In this document: in pieces, positions 1-9,597 of the stretch
How the letters are laid out: every line of letters starts with the position of its first letter
Position numbering within the stretch: position 1 is the stretch's first letter
Position numbers and translations under genes: made by a program
The notes under the pieces: generated by a model
The model's input: only the letters and a program-made list of their open reading frames with translations
The model's database searches: none
Told to the model about the DNA's origin: nothing
NCBI RefSeq assembly: GCF_030813055.1
Contig: NZ_JAUSTW010000002.1
Coordinates: forward strand, 248,001-312,000
Direction: 5' to 3'
From: Neobacillus ginsengisoli
GTDB taxonomy: Bacteria; Bacillota; Bacilli; Bacillales_B; DSM-18226
DNA: 64,000 bases

Positions 1-676
<676 letters not shown>

Positions 677-691
677 CTAAAAAATATAAAT

Positions 692-730
692 AAAAAAACC
701 ATTCATCCCATAAAAATAGGGGCGAATGGT
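692..730 (-). terminator. T-box terminator hairpin
   Basis: On the minus strand ACCATTCGCCC pairs with GGGATGAATGGT and is followed by seven U residues. It is the switchable terminator of the trpS T-box and competes with the antiterminator formed by the T-box sequence. Confidence 0.9.
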
Positions 731-970
731 TCGCGGTACCACCCTAAATTACTCTAAAAAGAGTCACTCAGTTCCATAGTCCTAACAGGAGTATGGGTCC
801 TTTTAACGCAAGGAAAACGTCTATTCCTACTGCTTCCATTTAATAAAGGTTTGGAAAGAAGCTCAAAAGTCCATTCCGTATTAATTCGTGTTTGTTTTCA
901 CCTGCCACAAACTCTCTGAAAACGAAGGAAATACGTACTACTCTCTATCATCGCTCTACAGCTTTTATTC
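692..970 (-). promoter_or_regulatory. T-box leader (tryptophan) controlling trpS
   Basis: tRNA-sensing transcriptional attenuator. The core T-box AGGGTGGTACCGCG is read on the minus strand at 732-745. A plausible specifier codon UGG (Trp) lies at 871-873 within GAATGGAC, followed by a purine as usual. Uncharged tRNA-Trp would stabilise the antiterminator and allow trpS transcription. The terminator stem and U-run lie just before trpS. Confidence 0.95.
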
Positions 971-1005
971 ATTTATCAATATTATAAATAAATATATATT
1001 GGTAA

Positions 1006-1371
1006 TCAAGTACGCAAAATATAATAACAGAAAAGAGCAATTAACATGAAAAGACCTGTAAAAGTGCCGTAAAAGAGCATTGGTTTGGGATTAATTTGAA
1101 CAAGCTCAGATAGGGATGGAAGGTCATCAAATTTTCTTTTATTCTGTCCTCGTGAAAAGGCAAGTGTAAATGACTTGGACATAACATCAAAAAATCCGGT
1201 ATGAATTGTATTAATTAATAAAGATGTGAAAAGCAATGCAGCCGAAATATAAAAAGATATATTGATATAGCTAATTAAAGTGACCCTATGATGAATGAAA
1301 AAAGAAATAGTTAAAATACAGAATTGAAAAGAGACTAAAATTAAAAGTTTTCTCTTAAGCCCAAATTTCAA
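1006..1371 (-). CDS. small membrane protein, DUF3899-like
   Basis: A 121-residue protein of unknown function with two N-terminal hydrophobic segments (about residues 8-26 and 34-55), a cytoplasmic stretch containing FDVMSKSF, and a C-terminal membrane segment (about 98-118). Length, topology and position between trpS and oppA resemble DUF3899 proteins of Bacillus; the family call is from memory of the pattern. The start is TTG, chosen because GGAGG sits 8 nt upstream. It is transcribed towards the trpS leader with no obvious terminator between. Confidence 0.7.
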   Translation of the reverse strand: MKFGLKRKLLILVSFQFCILTISFFIHHRVTLISYINISFYISAALLFTSLLINTIHTGFFDVMSKSFTLAFSRGQNKRKFDDLPSLSELVQINPKPMLFYGTFTGLFMLIALFCYYILRT

Positions 1372-1593
1372 ATGAAAACCTCCAAAACGTTGATTTAATG
1401 GGTTAAAGCATAAAACTATTATAGCAAAAATTTAGTATTAGTCTAAATTATATTATAGGGTTTTGTAATGATATCGTAAAGATTGTTTCGGGTCTGTAAA
1501 TAAATTTTGAAAAAATAATGTACAATATCACGAATATATGTATAATAGAGAATGTAGTAATTTTTCAGAATAATAGAAAAGGGAGGTCTACTA

Positions 1594-3276
1594 GTGAAGA
1601 AATCAAAACTTTCACTACTTTTAGTTTTATCGCTAGTTCTTAGCATGTTTTTAGCAGCATGTTCTAGTAATAAAACACAAGACTCTGGTACAAAATCATC
1701 AACAAAAACTGCTGAGAAAGCACCTGATCAAGTACTTAATGTTCTTGAGACAGCTGAAATTCCATCAATGGATAGTGCTTTGTCTCAAGACGTATTGAGC
1801 TTCACAATCTTAAACGCTGTAAACGAAGGATTATACCGTATTGACCAAAATCAAAAAATAATCAATGGTGTTGCTGCTGGCGCGCCAGTTGCAAACGCTG
1901 ACAAAACAGTTTATACAATTAAATTGAAAAAAGATATTAAATGGTCTAACGGTGACCCAGTTACTGCACATGACTTTGTCTATGCTTGGCAGCGTGTGGT
2001 TGATCCTAATAATGCATCACCATATGCTTACTACGTGGATGGAACAATCAAAAATGCACATGAAATTATGAACAAAGCTAAACCTGTTACTGACCTAGGT
2101 GTTAAAGCAATTGATGATTACACACTTGAAGTTGACTTGGCAAGACCAATTCCATACTTTGAAACTTATATTGCATTCCCAGTATTATATCCACAAAATC
2201 AAAAATATGTAGAAGCTCAAGGTAAAAACTATGCCAAAGATGCTGCACATATCCTTTTTAACGGTCCATTTAAATTGACTAAATGGGATGGCCCGCAAGC
2301 AACTGAATGGACATTGGAAAAGAACGATGCATATTGGGGTGCTAAAGACGTTTCTTTAACAAAAGTGAACTTTAACGTTTCTAAAGACGGTCAAGCTTCT
2401 GCAAATGCGTTTGAAGCCGGAGAAGCAGATATTACACCAAAACTTGCTGACCCTGCGATTCTTTCCCAATATACAGGTTCAAAGAACCTATACACGTACC
2501 AGCAGCCAACTATTTTCTGGTTGAAATTTAATGAAAAGAACGCTGCATTGAAAAACGTAAATATCCGTAAAGCAATTGCGATGTCAATTGACAAAAAAGC
2601 TTTAACTAAAGACGTATTGGCAAATGGATCAATTCCTGCTGACTATATCGTTCCAAAAAGCTTTGTTAATCTTAACGGTAAAGATTTCCGAGCTGATGCT
2701 GGCACATATCTAACAACTGATAAAGCAAAAGCTTTAGAATACTGGAAAAAAGGTTTAGCTGAAATCGGCCAAACGAAATTAACTTTTTCTTATGTTGGTC
2801 AAGATACCGCATCTTCTAAGAAGACAGATGCTTACATTAAAGATCAATTAGAAAAGAATCTTCCAGGCATAACTGTAAATATTGAAAGTGTTCCTTTCAA
2901 AATTCGCTTGGACCGTGAAGATAAACAACAATATGATATTTTGATGAGCGGTTGGGGGCCAGACTACCAGGATCCAATGACATTCATGGATCTTTGGACA
3001 ACTGACAGCCAGCAAAACCACATGAGCTACTCAAATTCTAAAGTGGATGACCTGATTAAACATGCTCAAACTACTTTAGCAACTGACCCGGCAAAACGCT
3101 GGAAAGCTCTTCAAGATGCAGAAAAAATCGTTCTTGATGAAGATGCTGCAATTGCTCCAATGTACCAACGTTCAGCTAACCTTTTAATTAATAGCAAAGT
3201 AAAAGGTTATGTAACACATGCAATTGGTCCTGACTATAGTTTACAATGGATTCAAATTGTAAATACAAAGAAATAA
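1594..3276 (+). CDS. oppA: oligopeptide ABC transporter, substrate-binding lipoprotein
   Basis: Extracellular peptide-capture component of the Opp importer, 560 residues, SBP family 5. A lipoprotein signal ends in the lipobox LAAC, with Cys23 as the lipidated residue, followed by a Ser/Thr/Lys-rich linker. The internal GPDYQDPMTF is typical of peptide-binding OppA proteins. The start is GTG with GGGAGG upstream. It leads the oppABCDF operon and is separated from oppB by a 16-bp hairpin that could let it be made in excess. Peptides imported by Opp can feed nutrition, competence and sporulation signalling. Confidence 0.97.
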   Translation: MKKSKLSLLLVLSLVLSMFLAACSSNKTQDSGTKSSTKTAEKAPDQVLNVLETAEIPSMDSALSQDVLSFTILNAVNEGLYRIDQNQKIINGVAAGAPVANADKTVYTIKLKKDIKWSNGDPVTAHDFVYAWQRVVDPNNASPYAYYVDGTIKNAHEIMNKAKPVTDLGVKAIDDYTLEVDLARPIPYFETYIAFPVLYPQNQKYVEAQGKNYAKDAAHILFNGPFKLTKWDGPQATEWTLEKNDAYWGAKDVSLTKVNFNVSKDGQASANAFEAGEADITPKLADPAILSQYTGSKNLYTYQQPTIFWLKFNEKNAALKNVNIRKAIAMSIDKKALTKDVLANGSIPADYIVPKSFVNLNGKDFRADAGTYLTTDKAKALEYWKKGLAEIGQTKLTFSYVGQDTASSKKTDAYIKDQLEKNLPGITVNIESVPFKIRLDREDKQQYDILMSGWGPDYQDPMTFMDLWTTDSQQNHMSYSNSKVDDLIKHAQTTLATDPAKRWKALQDAEKIVLDEDAAIAPMYQRSANLLINSKVKGYVTHAIGPDYSLQWIQIVNTKK

Positions 3277-3292
3277 CATATACCAACAAAAT

Positions 3293-3330
3293 AGAAAGAG
3301 AGTATATTTCAAAGAATATACTCTCTTTCT
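3293..3330 (+). terminator. intra-operon hairpin between oppA and oppB
   Basis: A perfect 16-bp inverted repeat, arms 3293-3308 and 3315-3330 with a 6-nt loop. No U-run follows, so it is unlikely to be an efficient terminator. It more probably protects the oppA mRNA 3' end or partly attenuates oppBCDF, giving binding protein in excess over the permease. Confidence 0.75.
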
Positions 3331-3387
3331 ACCTGTGTCTGAATTGTCGGAAAATGACGAATTATTCATCAATTAGGAGGTGGGAGA

Positions 3388-4320
3388 ATGGCAAAGTACA
3401 TTTTACAACGGATTATCTATATGATTATAACTATGTTCATCGTTGTATCAGTTTCATTTTTCCTCATGAAGCTTATTCCAGGTACTCCCTTTAATAATGC
3501 AGAAAAGCTCACACATGAGCAGCTTGCCATTATGCAAAATAAATACGGCCTAAATGACCCGGTACCAGTTCAATATGTACGCTATTTGGTGAATATGGTG
3601 AAAGGTGATTTAGGAGTCTCCTTTCAGTTTGATAATACCCCTGTTACTAGGCTTCTAGCGTTACGAATTGGCCCATCAGCCACTTTAGGTTTGGAAGCTA
3701 TGATTGTCGGAACAATTATAGGTATCATATTAGGCGTTTTTGCAGCTCTAAAGCAAAATACATGGGTCGATTATGGATCAACTCTAATTGCGGTTATTGG
3801 AAAGTCAATCCCTAACTTCGTATTTGCAGGATTGCTTCAATATTATGTCGCGGTGAAATTAGGTTGGCTCCCTGTTATGTTCTGGCGTGGACCGGAATAC
3901 ACAGTCCTTCCTACAATTGCCCTTTCAATGTTTGTAATAGCCATTGCCGCTCGTTTTATGAGAACTGAAATGATCGATGTTTTAGGTTCTGACTATATAA
4001 CTTTAGCAAAAGCTAAGGGTGCAAGTTATTTTCAAATTAGTGTAAAGCATGCATTAAGAAATGCTTTAATTCCCGTCATCACTGTTTTAGGACCATTAGC
4101 GGTAGCATTAATGACAGGATCTCTAGTAATTGAGAAAATCTTCGGAATTCCCGGGCTGGGAGAACAATTTGTTAAATCGATTGCGGTTAATGATTATCCG
4201 GTTATTATGGGTACTTCTATTCTTTTCGCCGCCGCTTTTGTTGTCATCATATTAGTGGTAGATATTCTTTACGGAATAATTGATCCACGTATTCGTATTT
4301 CGGGGGGGAAATCTAAGTGA
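3388..4320 (+). CDS. oppB: oligopeptide ABC transporter, permease
   Basis: Inner permease subunit, 310 residues with about six membrane helices. The N-terminus is a single helix (MAKYILQRIIYMIITMFIVV). The conserved cytoplasmic EAA-type loop, DYITLAKAKGAS, lies near residues 209-220 and docks on the ATPases. The start ATG follows AGGAGGTGGGAGA. The last codons overlap oppC by 4 nt (GTGA), showing translational coupling. Pairs with OppC to form the membrane channel. Confidence 0.96.
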   Translation: MAKYILQRIIYMIITMFIVVSVSFFLMKLIPGTPFNNAEKLTHEQLAIMQNKYGLNDPVPVQYVRYLVNMVKGDLGVSFQFDNTPVTRLLALRIGPSATLGLEAMIVGTIIGIILGVFAALKQNTWVDYGSTLIAVIGKSIPNFVFAGLLQYYVAVKLGWLPVMFWRGPEYTVLPTIALSMFVIAIAARFMRTEMIDVLGSDYITLAKAKGASYFQISVKHALRNALIPVITVLGPLAVALMTGSLVIEKIFGIPGLGEQFVKSIAVNDYPVIMGTSILFAAAFVVIILVVDILYGIIDPRIRISGGKSK

Positions 4321-5345
4321 TCAACAAAGAACAAACCATCTCAAAAGATTTATTCGCACCCGCCCATGTTGATTTATCAAATAGTGAGAAAATTTCCAAG
4401 CCAAGTTTAAATTTTTGGCAGGATTCTTGGCTGAGAGTTCGTAAAAATAAAGGTGCAGTTGTAAGTTTAGTTCTTATGGTGATTTTAATTGTGATGGCAT
4501 TTATCGGCCCTTTATTAACACCATACGCATACGACGCCCAAAATACGGCCCATGCAAATTTACCGCCTCGTATACAAGGAATAGACCATATTAGTTGGCT
4601 TCCGTTTAACGGTGAACTAACCAGGAAAGACGGTACCTCTTACAATCCATATGAAATGCGAAATATAAAGCAATATTACTGGTTTGGAACTGATAGTTTA
4701 GGACGGGATCAATTTGCCCGTGTTTGGAAGGGTACCCAAATTTCTTTATTAATCGCCTTTGTTGCAGCATTAATGGACATGCTTATTGGGGTGTCATATG
4801 GAGCTTTTTCCGGTTATATTGGTGGTCCTGTGGATAATGTGATGCAGCGTATTGTGGAAGTAATAATGGGGATTCCTAACTTAATTATTGTAGTACTTAT
4901 GATTCTTGTTCTTAAACCAGGTATAACTCCAATTATAATTGCTATATCTATTACTGGTTGGACAGGCATGGCGCGTGTCGTACGTGCTCAAGTGCTAAAA
5001 TTTAAAAATCAGGAGTATGTGCTTGCTGCGAAAACATTAGGTGCCTCAGATACTTCAATAATTTTTAAACATATGATACCAAACATGTTTGGGATTATTA
5101 TCATTAATACAATGTTCTCAATTCCAAATGCGATCTTCTTTGAAGCATTTTTAAGTTTTATTGGACTAGGATTACAAGAGCCAAAGGCTTCTCTTGGTAC
5201 ATTAATCAATGATGGCTTTACATCTATGATTGCCTTTCCATATCAGATGATTATTCCTGCAATCATGATTTCTCTCATTATGATTGTATTTAACTTAATT
5301 GCAGATGGATTACGTGATGCGTTAGATCCAAAAATGCGCGATTAG
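4317..5345 (+). CDS. oppC: oligopeptide ABC transporter, permease
   Basis: Second permease subunit, 342 residues. A cytoplasmic N-terminal extension of about 45 residues precedes the first helix, followed by a long extracytoplasmic loop containing YYWFGTDSLGRDQFAR, a typical OppC/DppC signature. The EAA loop is EYVLAAKTLGAS. The GTG start overlaps the oppB stop. It forms a heterodimer with OppB and couples to OppD/OppF. Confidence 0.96.
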   Translation: MINKEQTISKDLFAPAHVDLSNSEKISKPSLNFWQDSWLRVRKNKGAVVSLVLMVILIVMAFIGPLLTPYAYDAQNTAHANLPPRIQGIDHISWLPFNGELTRKDGTSYNPYEMRNIKQYYWFGTDSLGRDQFARVWKGTQISLLIAFVAALMDMLIGVSYGAFSGYIGGPVDNVMQRIVEVIMGIPNLIIVVLMILVLKPGITPIIIAISITGWTGMARVVRAQVLKFKNQEYVLAAKTLGASDTSIIFKHMIPNMFGIIIINTMFSIPNAIFFEAFLSFIGLGLQEPKASLGTLINDGFTSMIAFPYQMIIPAIMISLIMIVFNLIADGLRDALDPKMRD

Positions 5346-5362
5346 AAGGCAGGTGAGTTTTA

Positions 5363-6406
5363 GTGGAAAAGATTTTAGAAGTAAAAGATTTAAATATATC
5401 CTTCCATACCTTTGCTGGTGAAGTTAAGGCCATTAGAGGTGTCAACTTTGATTTATATAAGGGCGAAACATTAGCGATTGTTGGGGAATCCGGATCTGGA
5501 AAATCTGTTACAACAAAATCAATTATGCGCTTACTTCCAGAAGGTAATTCAGAAATTAAAAAAGGTGAAATCCTATTTGACGGCAAAGACCTAACCAAGT
5601 TGAAAGATAAGCAAATGCAAAAAATTCGTGGGCATGACATTTCAATGATTTTCCAAGATCCGATGACTTCATTAAATCCAACAATGAAAATTGGTAATCA
5701 AATCATGGAACCACTTATAAAACATCAAAAAATGAGCAGACATGATGCCAGGGAAAGAGCAATTGACTTATTAAAACTTGTTGGGATTCCTAAACCGGAA
5801 ATCCGCGTAGATCAATATCCACATCAATTTTCAGGCGGGATGAGACAAAGGGTAGTTATTGCAATAGCTTTAGCTTGTAACCCGAAAGTTTTAATTGCGG
5901 ATGAGCCAACAACTGCACTTGATGTAACGATTCAAGCTCAAATTCTGGAACTAATGAAGGATTTGCAAAAGAAAATAGACACATCAATTATCTTCATTAC
6001 CCATGATCTTGGTGTTGTAGCAAACGTTGCGGATCGTGTTGCCGTTATGTATGGCGGAAAGATTGTTGAAATTGGCACTGCAGATGAGATTTTTTATAAT
6101 CCGAAACATCCATATACATGGGGATTAATTAGCTCAATGCCTGATTTAGAGACTGAAGATGAGGAATTATTTTCGATTCCGGGAACACCTCCGGACCTAT
6201 TGGATCCGCCAAAAGGTGATGCATTTGCACCTCGTAACCCATATGTAATGAAGATTGATTTGGAGCAAGAGCCTCCATTCTTTAAAGTTTCTGACACACA
6301 TTATGCAGCTACATGGCTCTTACATCCAGATGCACCAAAGGTAGAACCGCCGGAAGCTGTAAAAAGACGACAAGCTCAATTCCCTGATATGAAGGTGGGA
6401 AAATAA
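5363..6406 (+). CDS. oppD: oligopeptide ABC transporter, ATPase
   Basis: ATP-hydrolysing subunit, 347 residues. Visible motifs are Walker A GESGSGKS, the Q-loop before DPMTSLNP, signature SGGMRQR, Walker B VLIADEPT and switch THDLG. The C-terminal oligopeptide-transporter extension contains GTPPDLLDPPKG. The GTG start lies 17 nt after oppC; oppF begins at the base after the stop. Works as a heterodimer with OppF. Confidence 0.97.
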   Translation: MEKILEVKDLNISFHTFAGEVKAIRGVNFDLYKGETLAIVGESGSGKSVTTKSIMRLLPEGNSEIKKGEILFDGKDLTKLKDKQMQKIRGHDISMIFQDPMTSLNPTMKIGNQIMEPLIKHQKMSRHDARERAIDLLKLVGIPKPEIRVDQYPHQFSGGMRQRVVIAIALACNPKVLIADEPTTALDVTIQAQILELMKDLQKKIDTSIIFITHDLGVVANVADRVAVMYGGKIVEIGTADEIFYNPKHPYTWGLISSMPDLETEDEELFSIPGTPPDLLDPPKGDAFAPRNPYVMKIDLEQEPPFFKVSDTHYAATWLLHPDAPKVEPPEAVKRRQAQFPDMKVGK

Positions 6407-7348
6407 ATGGCTCAGAACGAAAAATTACTTGAAATTAAAAACTTAAAACAATATTTCAATGTTGGTAAACCCAATGAAGTTAAAGCAGTTGACAATGTTT
6501 CCTTTGATATCTTTAAAGGTGAAGTTTTAGGTTTAGTTGGTGAATCAGGATGTGGTAAATCCACTACCGGACGTACCATTATTCGTTTATATAATGCGAC
6601 TGGCGGAGAAGTTATTTACGATGGTGTAAATGTTCATGACAAAAAGTCTCATAAACAGTTAAAAGAATTTAATCGTAAAATGCAAATGATTTTCCAAGAC
6701 CCATATGCATCTTTAAATCCCCGATTAAAAATCGCTGATGTTATAGCGGAAGGCATTGACATCCATGGCTTGGCAAATACTAAACAAGAACGAATGGAAA
6801 GAGTATATGAACTTTTAGAAACTGTTGGATTGAACAGAGAACACGCTAACCGTTATCCGCATGAATTTAGCGGTGGTCAGCGCCAGCGTATCGGTATTGC
6901 ACGTGCTCTTGCAGTTGAGCCTGAATTTATTATTGCGGATGAGCCGATTTCAGCACTTGACGTATCGATTCAAGCGCAAGTTGTTAACTTAATGAAAAAA
7001 CTTCAAAAAGAGAAAGGACTTACGTATCTTTTTATTGCCCATGATCTCTCAATGGTTAAATACATCAGTGACCGGATTGGTGTTATGTATTTTGGGAGAA
7101 TGGTAGAGCTTGCACCTGCAGATGAGCTCTATAAAAATCCTCTGCATCCATATACGCAATCCTTATTATCAGCGATTCCACTTCCTGATCCGATCAGTGA
7201 AAGAACACGTAAACGTAAATCCTATGATCCGACTAGTCATAATTATGGTGACAATGAAAAAATCGAATTTAGAGAAGTTTCTCCGGGACATTTTGTTCTT
7301 TGTTCAGAAAAAGAATTTACTCAATATAAAGCACAATATAAACATTAA
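6407..7348 (+). CDS. oppF: oligopeptide ABC transporter, ATPase
   Basis: Second ATPase, 313 residues: Walker A GESGCGKS, signature SGGQRQR, Walker B FIIADEP, switch HDLSMV, and the C-terminal region typical of OppF (HPYTQSLLSAIPLPDP). It starts directly after the oppD stop codon, with its ribosome site inside oppD. Last gene of the operon, closed by a clear terminator. Confidence 0.97.
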   Translation: MAQNEKLLEIKNLKQYFNVGKPNEVKAVDNVSFDIFKGEVLGLVGESGCGKSTTGRTIIRLYNATGGEVIYDGVNVHDKKSHKQLKEFNRKMQMIFQDPYASLNPRLKIADVIAEGIDIHGLANTKQERMERVYELLETVGLNREHANRYPHEFSGGQRQRIGIARALAVEPEFIIADEPISALDVSIQAQVVNLMKKLQKEKGLTYLFIAHDLSMVKYISDRIGVMYFGRMVELAPADELYKNPLHPYTQSLLSAIPLPDPISERTRKRKSYDPTSHNYGDNEKIEFREVSPGHFVLCSEKEFTQYKAQYKH

Positions 7349-7380
7349 AAAAACGATCTCACTATGAGATCGTTTTTTTA
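7345..7380 (+). terminator. opp operon terminator
   Basis: Rho-independent terminator: AAACGATCTC pairs with GAGATCGTTT around a short ACTAT loop, followed by a T-run. The A-run on the other side suggests it can also act for the convergent small gene. Confidence 0.93.
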
Positions 7381-7387
7381 TGAGAAT

Positions 7388-7573
7388 TTATTTCCTTTTT
7401 CCGCCGACACTTTTCCATCCCGACTGATATTTAGCGCTTTCGTCAACAAATTCAGTGCGGTTTTTGCCGCCGAAAACTTTTTCACCAAAACTATTTGTTA
7501 ACACACCCATTAACGCTGTAATTCCAACGATTAATAGTGCCACAACAGTTAAATCCATTATGTAACCAACCAT
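7388..7573 (-). CDS. small single-pass membrane protein, unknown
   Basis: 61 residues. One hydrophobic helix (about residues 7-25, LTVVALLIVGITALMGVL) is followed by a charged tail with GGKNRTEFVDESAKYQSGWKS and a basic end. The ATG is preceded by GGAGGG at good spacing, so it is probably translated. I do not recognise the family. Convergent with oppF and separated from it only by the shared terminator. Confidence 0.65.
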   Translation of the reverse strand: MVGYIMDLTVVALLIVGITALMGVLTNSFGEKVFGGKNRTEFVDESAKYQSGWKSVGGKRK

Positions 7574-8159
7574 GATACACCCTCCATTTTCTTTTCAAAG
7601 GCTAGTTTTAAACGTCAATTAAAGAAATATCCCCTTATTTCATTTTAAAAGAACTTGCTCAGTATTAAAAGGGGAAAATCAACAAAAAAATCAAGAAACA
7701 AAAAGAATTGCTGTTTAGTGAAAAAAGATGTATGCGTTTTCATTTTGGTTTTTTAATTGAGAATGTTTTTTAAGAAATTATAAAGGTATTGATTGTATTA
7801 TATCTATTATGAAGTCCATATGAAAAGTTTTTCTTAAAATATCCTCAAAAAATTATCGATTATAAACGAAACTTATAGAAGTAATGTTTGTAAAAAAGGA
7901 AATTGAAGATGTAATAATCAAAAAAAATGAAACTTTTATGGATATTATTCGTCTAATATAATGAAACGAATAAGATTATGGACTTCAAGGGCTTTAGAAT
8001 ATTTTTAAAAAAAGGATACCCTTTTTAGAAGCTGTGGTGTATAATTTATGATATAAATTACTTATTTATAATTATTTTAATTATATTTATACTTTAATTA
8101 ACGTTAATTTCGATTGAATATAGATTGTTGCAGTTACTATAAGAGGAGTGTGAAGAAGA
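7574..8159. other. AT-rich intergenic region upstream of spx
   Basis: About 590 bases without a credible gene; only very short ATG frames of 9-15 codons occur. It must hold the divergent promoters of the small membrane gene and spx. A TATAAT at 8040-8045 is the best -10 candidate for spx, but I see no good -35 partner. In B. subtilis spx is read from several promoters; no specific operator could be assigned here. Confidence 0.5.
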
Positions 8160-8555
8160 ATGGTAACATTATACACTTCACCAAGTTGTACATCATGTAG
8201 AAAAGCAAAATCATGGTTAGAAGAGCATGAAATTCCATACAAAGAAAGAAATATTTTCTCTGAGCCGTTATCAATCGAAGAAATTAAAGAAATTCTTCGA
8301 ATGACAGAAGATGGAACAGATGAAATCATTTCAACCCGATCAAAAACATTTCAAAAACTGGATGTTAACCTGGACACAATGCCACTTCAAGACTTATTTG
8401 AATTAATTAAAGAGAATCCGGGCTTGCTGCGTCGTCCTATTATTATTGATGAAAAGCGTTTGCAGGTTGGGTATAATGAGGATGAAATAAGACGATTTTT
8501 ACCCCGCCGAGTACGAACATTTCAATTACGCGAAGCTCAGCGTATGGTTAACTAA
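8160..8555 (+). CDS. spx: Spx redox-stress transcription regulator
   Basis: ArsC-family regulator that binds the RNA polymerase alpha C-terminal domain and activates thiol-stress genes under disulfide stress. 131 residues, the usual length. The redox CxxC switch is C10-T-S-C13, and the conserved RRPIII segment is present. The C-terminal tail ends LREAQRMVN, the part recognised for ClpXP degradation. Its adaptor YjbH is encoded about 7 kb downstream and MecA next door. The RBS is AGAGGAG. Confidence 0.98.
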   Translation: MVTLYTSPSCTSCRKAKSWLEEHEIPYKERNIFSEPLSIEEIKEILRMTEDGTDEIISTRSKTFQKLDVNLDTMPLQDLFELIKENPGLLRRPIIIDEKRLQVGYNEDEIRRFLPRRVRTFQLREAQRMVN

Positions 8556-8588
8556 TAAAAAAGGCCTTCATTAAAGAGGGTCTTTTTT
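8556..8588 (+). terminator. spx terminator
   Basis: A-rich arm AAAAAGGCCTTC pairs (with G-U pairs) with GAGGGTCTTTTT, running into a T-run immediately after the spx stop codon. Confidence 0.85.
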
Positions 8589-8608
8589 ATATCGTTTTTC
8601 TTAATTGT

Positions 8609-8637
8609 TTGTGAAATCAATGACATTTTGCTACAAT
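8609..8637 (+). promoter_or_regulatory. probable sigma-A promoter for mecA
   Basis: TTGTGA (8609-8614), 17-bp spacer, TACAAT (8632-8637) with an extended -10 TGC immediately before it. It lies between the spx terminator and mecA, giving a leader of roughly 215 nt. Confidence 0.6.
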
Positions 8638-8860
8638 AAAATGAATATCTAATAAATAGGCAAAATGATGGTTTTTTAAATTTTAGTTATATTTATTTCC
8701 CTTATTACTACTTTTGTCATAAAATGAAAGTACACGGGTGTATTCTTTTTAGATACGCTCCGGGAAATAGGCCTTTCTACATTGGGTAATGCTTTTTGAG
8801 CATCATCTGCTTGGGGGTATTTAGTCCCTTCAATATGGAAAATGGAAGGGAGAGGTGATA

Positions 8861-9532
8861 ATGGAGATTGAACGAATAAATGAAAATACTGTAAAATTTT
8901 ATATTTCTTATGTTGATATAGAAGAAAGAGGCTTCGACCGGGAAGAAATCTGGTACAATCGTGAACGGAGTGAAGAGCTTTTTTGGGAAATGATGGATGA
9001 AGTCCATCAGGAAGAGGAATTTGTTGTTGAAGGTCCACTTTGGATTCAAGTCCAAGCGTTGGATAAAGGGTTAGAAATTCTAGTAACTAAGGCACAACTT
9101 TCAAAGGATGGACAAAAGTTTGAACTTCCTATACCCAGTGATAAATTAAAGGATTTACCTGTTGATGAGAAAATTGAAGAGTTTTTAGATCAACATTTTA
9201 TTCCAACGAATCCTGAGGATGAAGAAATTTTATTAGAGGAAGAATCTTTGGAATTCTTGCTCGCCTTCAAAGACTTTGAGGATGTCATTATGCTGGCCAA
9301 TCGACCGGGACTTGATGAATTAGTAACCATGTTATTTCACTTTGAAGGAAAATACTATCTATATACTGAATTTCCCGAAGAAACATTCAATGAGGATGAA
9401 ATTGATGACGTATTAAGTGTTCTTCTTGAATATGGTTCTGAAACCCAGTTAACCATTCATCGAGTACAAGAATATGGAAAAGAAATAATTTCTGAAAATG
9501 TTTTTGCTGAAATAAGAAAACATTTTAGATAA
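8861..9532 (+). CDS. mecA: MecA adaptor for ClpCP
   Basis: Adaptor that delivers substrates such as ComK to ClpCP and participates in Spx control. The N-terminal domain (residues 1-80, MEIERINENTVKFYISY...) binds substrate, an acidic linker follows (about 95-125), and the C-terminal ClpC-binding domain ends in KHFR. 223 residues. I chose ATG at 8861 over the in-frame GTG six bases upstream because it matches the family N-terminus MEIERI and has AAGGGAGAGG before it. Confidence 0.97.
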   Translation: MEIERINENTVKFYISYVDIEERGFDREEIWYNRERSEELFWEMMDEVHQEEEFVVEGPLWIQVQALDKGLEILVTKAQLSKDGQKFELPIPSDKLKDLPVDEKIEEFLDQHFIPTNPEDEEILLEEESLEFLLAFKDFEDVIMLANRPGLDELVTMLFHFEGKYYLYTEFPEETFNEDEIDDVLSVLLEYGSETQLTIHRVQEYGKEIISENVFAEIRKHFR

Positions 9533-9539
9533 CACCGTG

Positions 9540-9570
9540 CCGATTTCTGTATTGAAATCGGTATTTTTTA
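9540..9570 (+). terminator. mecA terminator
   Basis: CCGATTTC and GAAATCGG arms around a 6-nt loop followed by TATTTTTT. Confidence 0.9.
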
Positions 9571-9597
9571 GCATTTCTATTCTTTGCTGGCGGGCAG

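Noticed and set aside
7574..8159. Possible small genes or sRNA upstream of spx
   Set aside because: Only 9-15 codon frames, no terminator-plus-promoter pair; the stretch is best read as a long promoter region.
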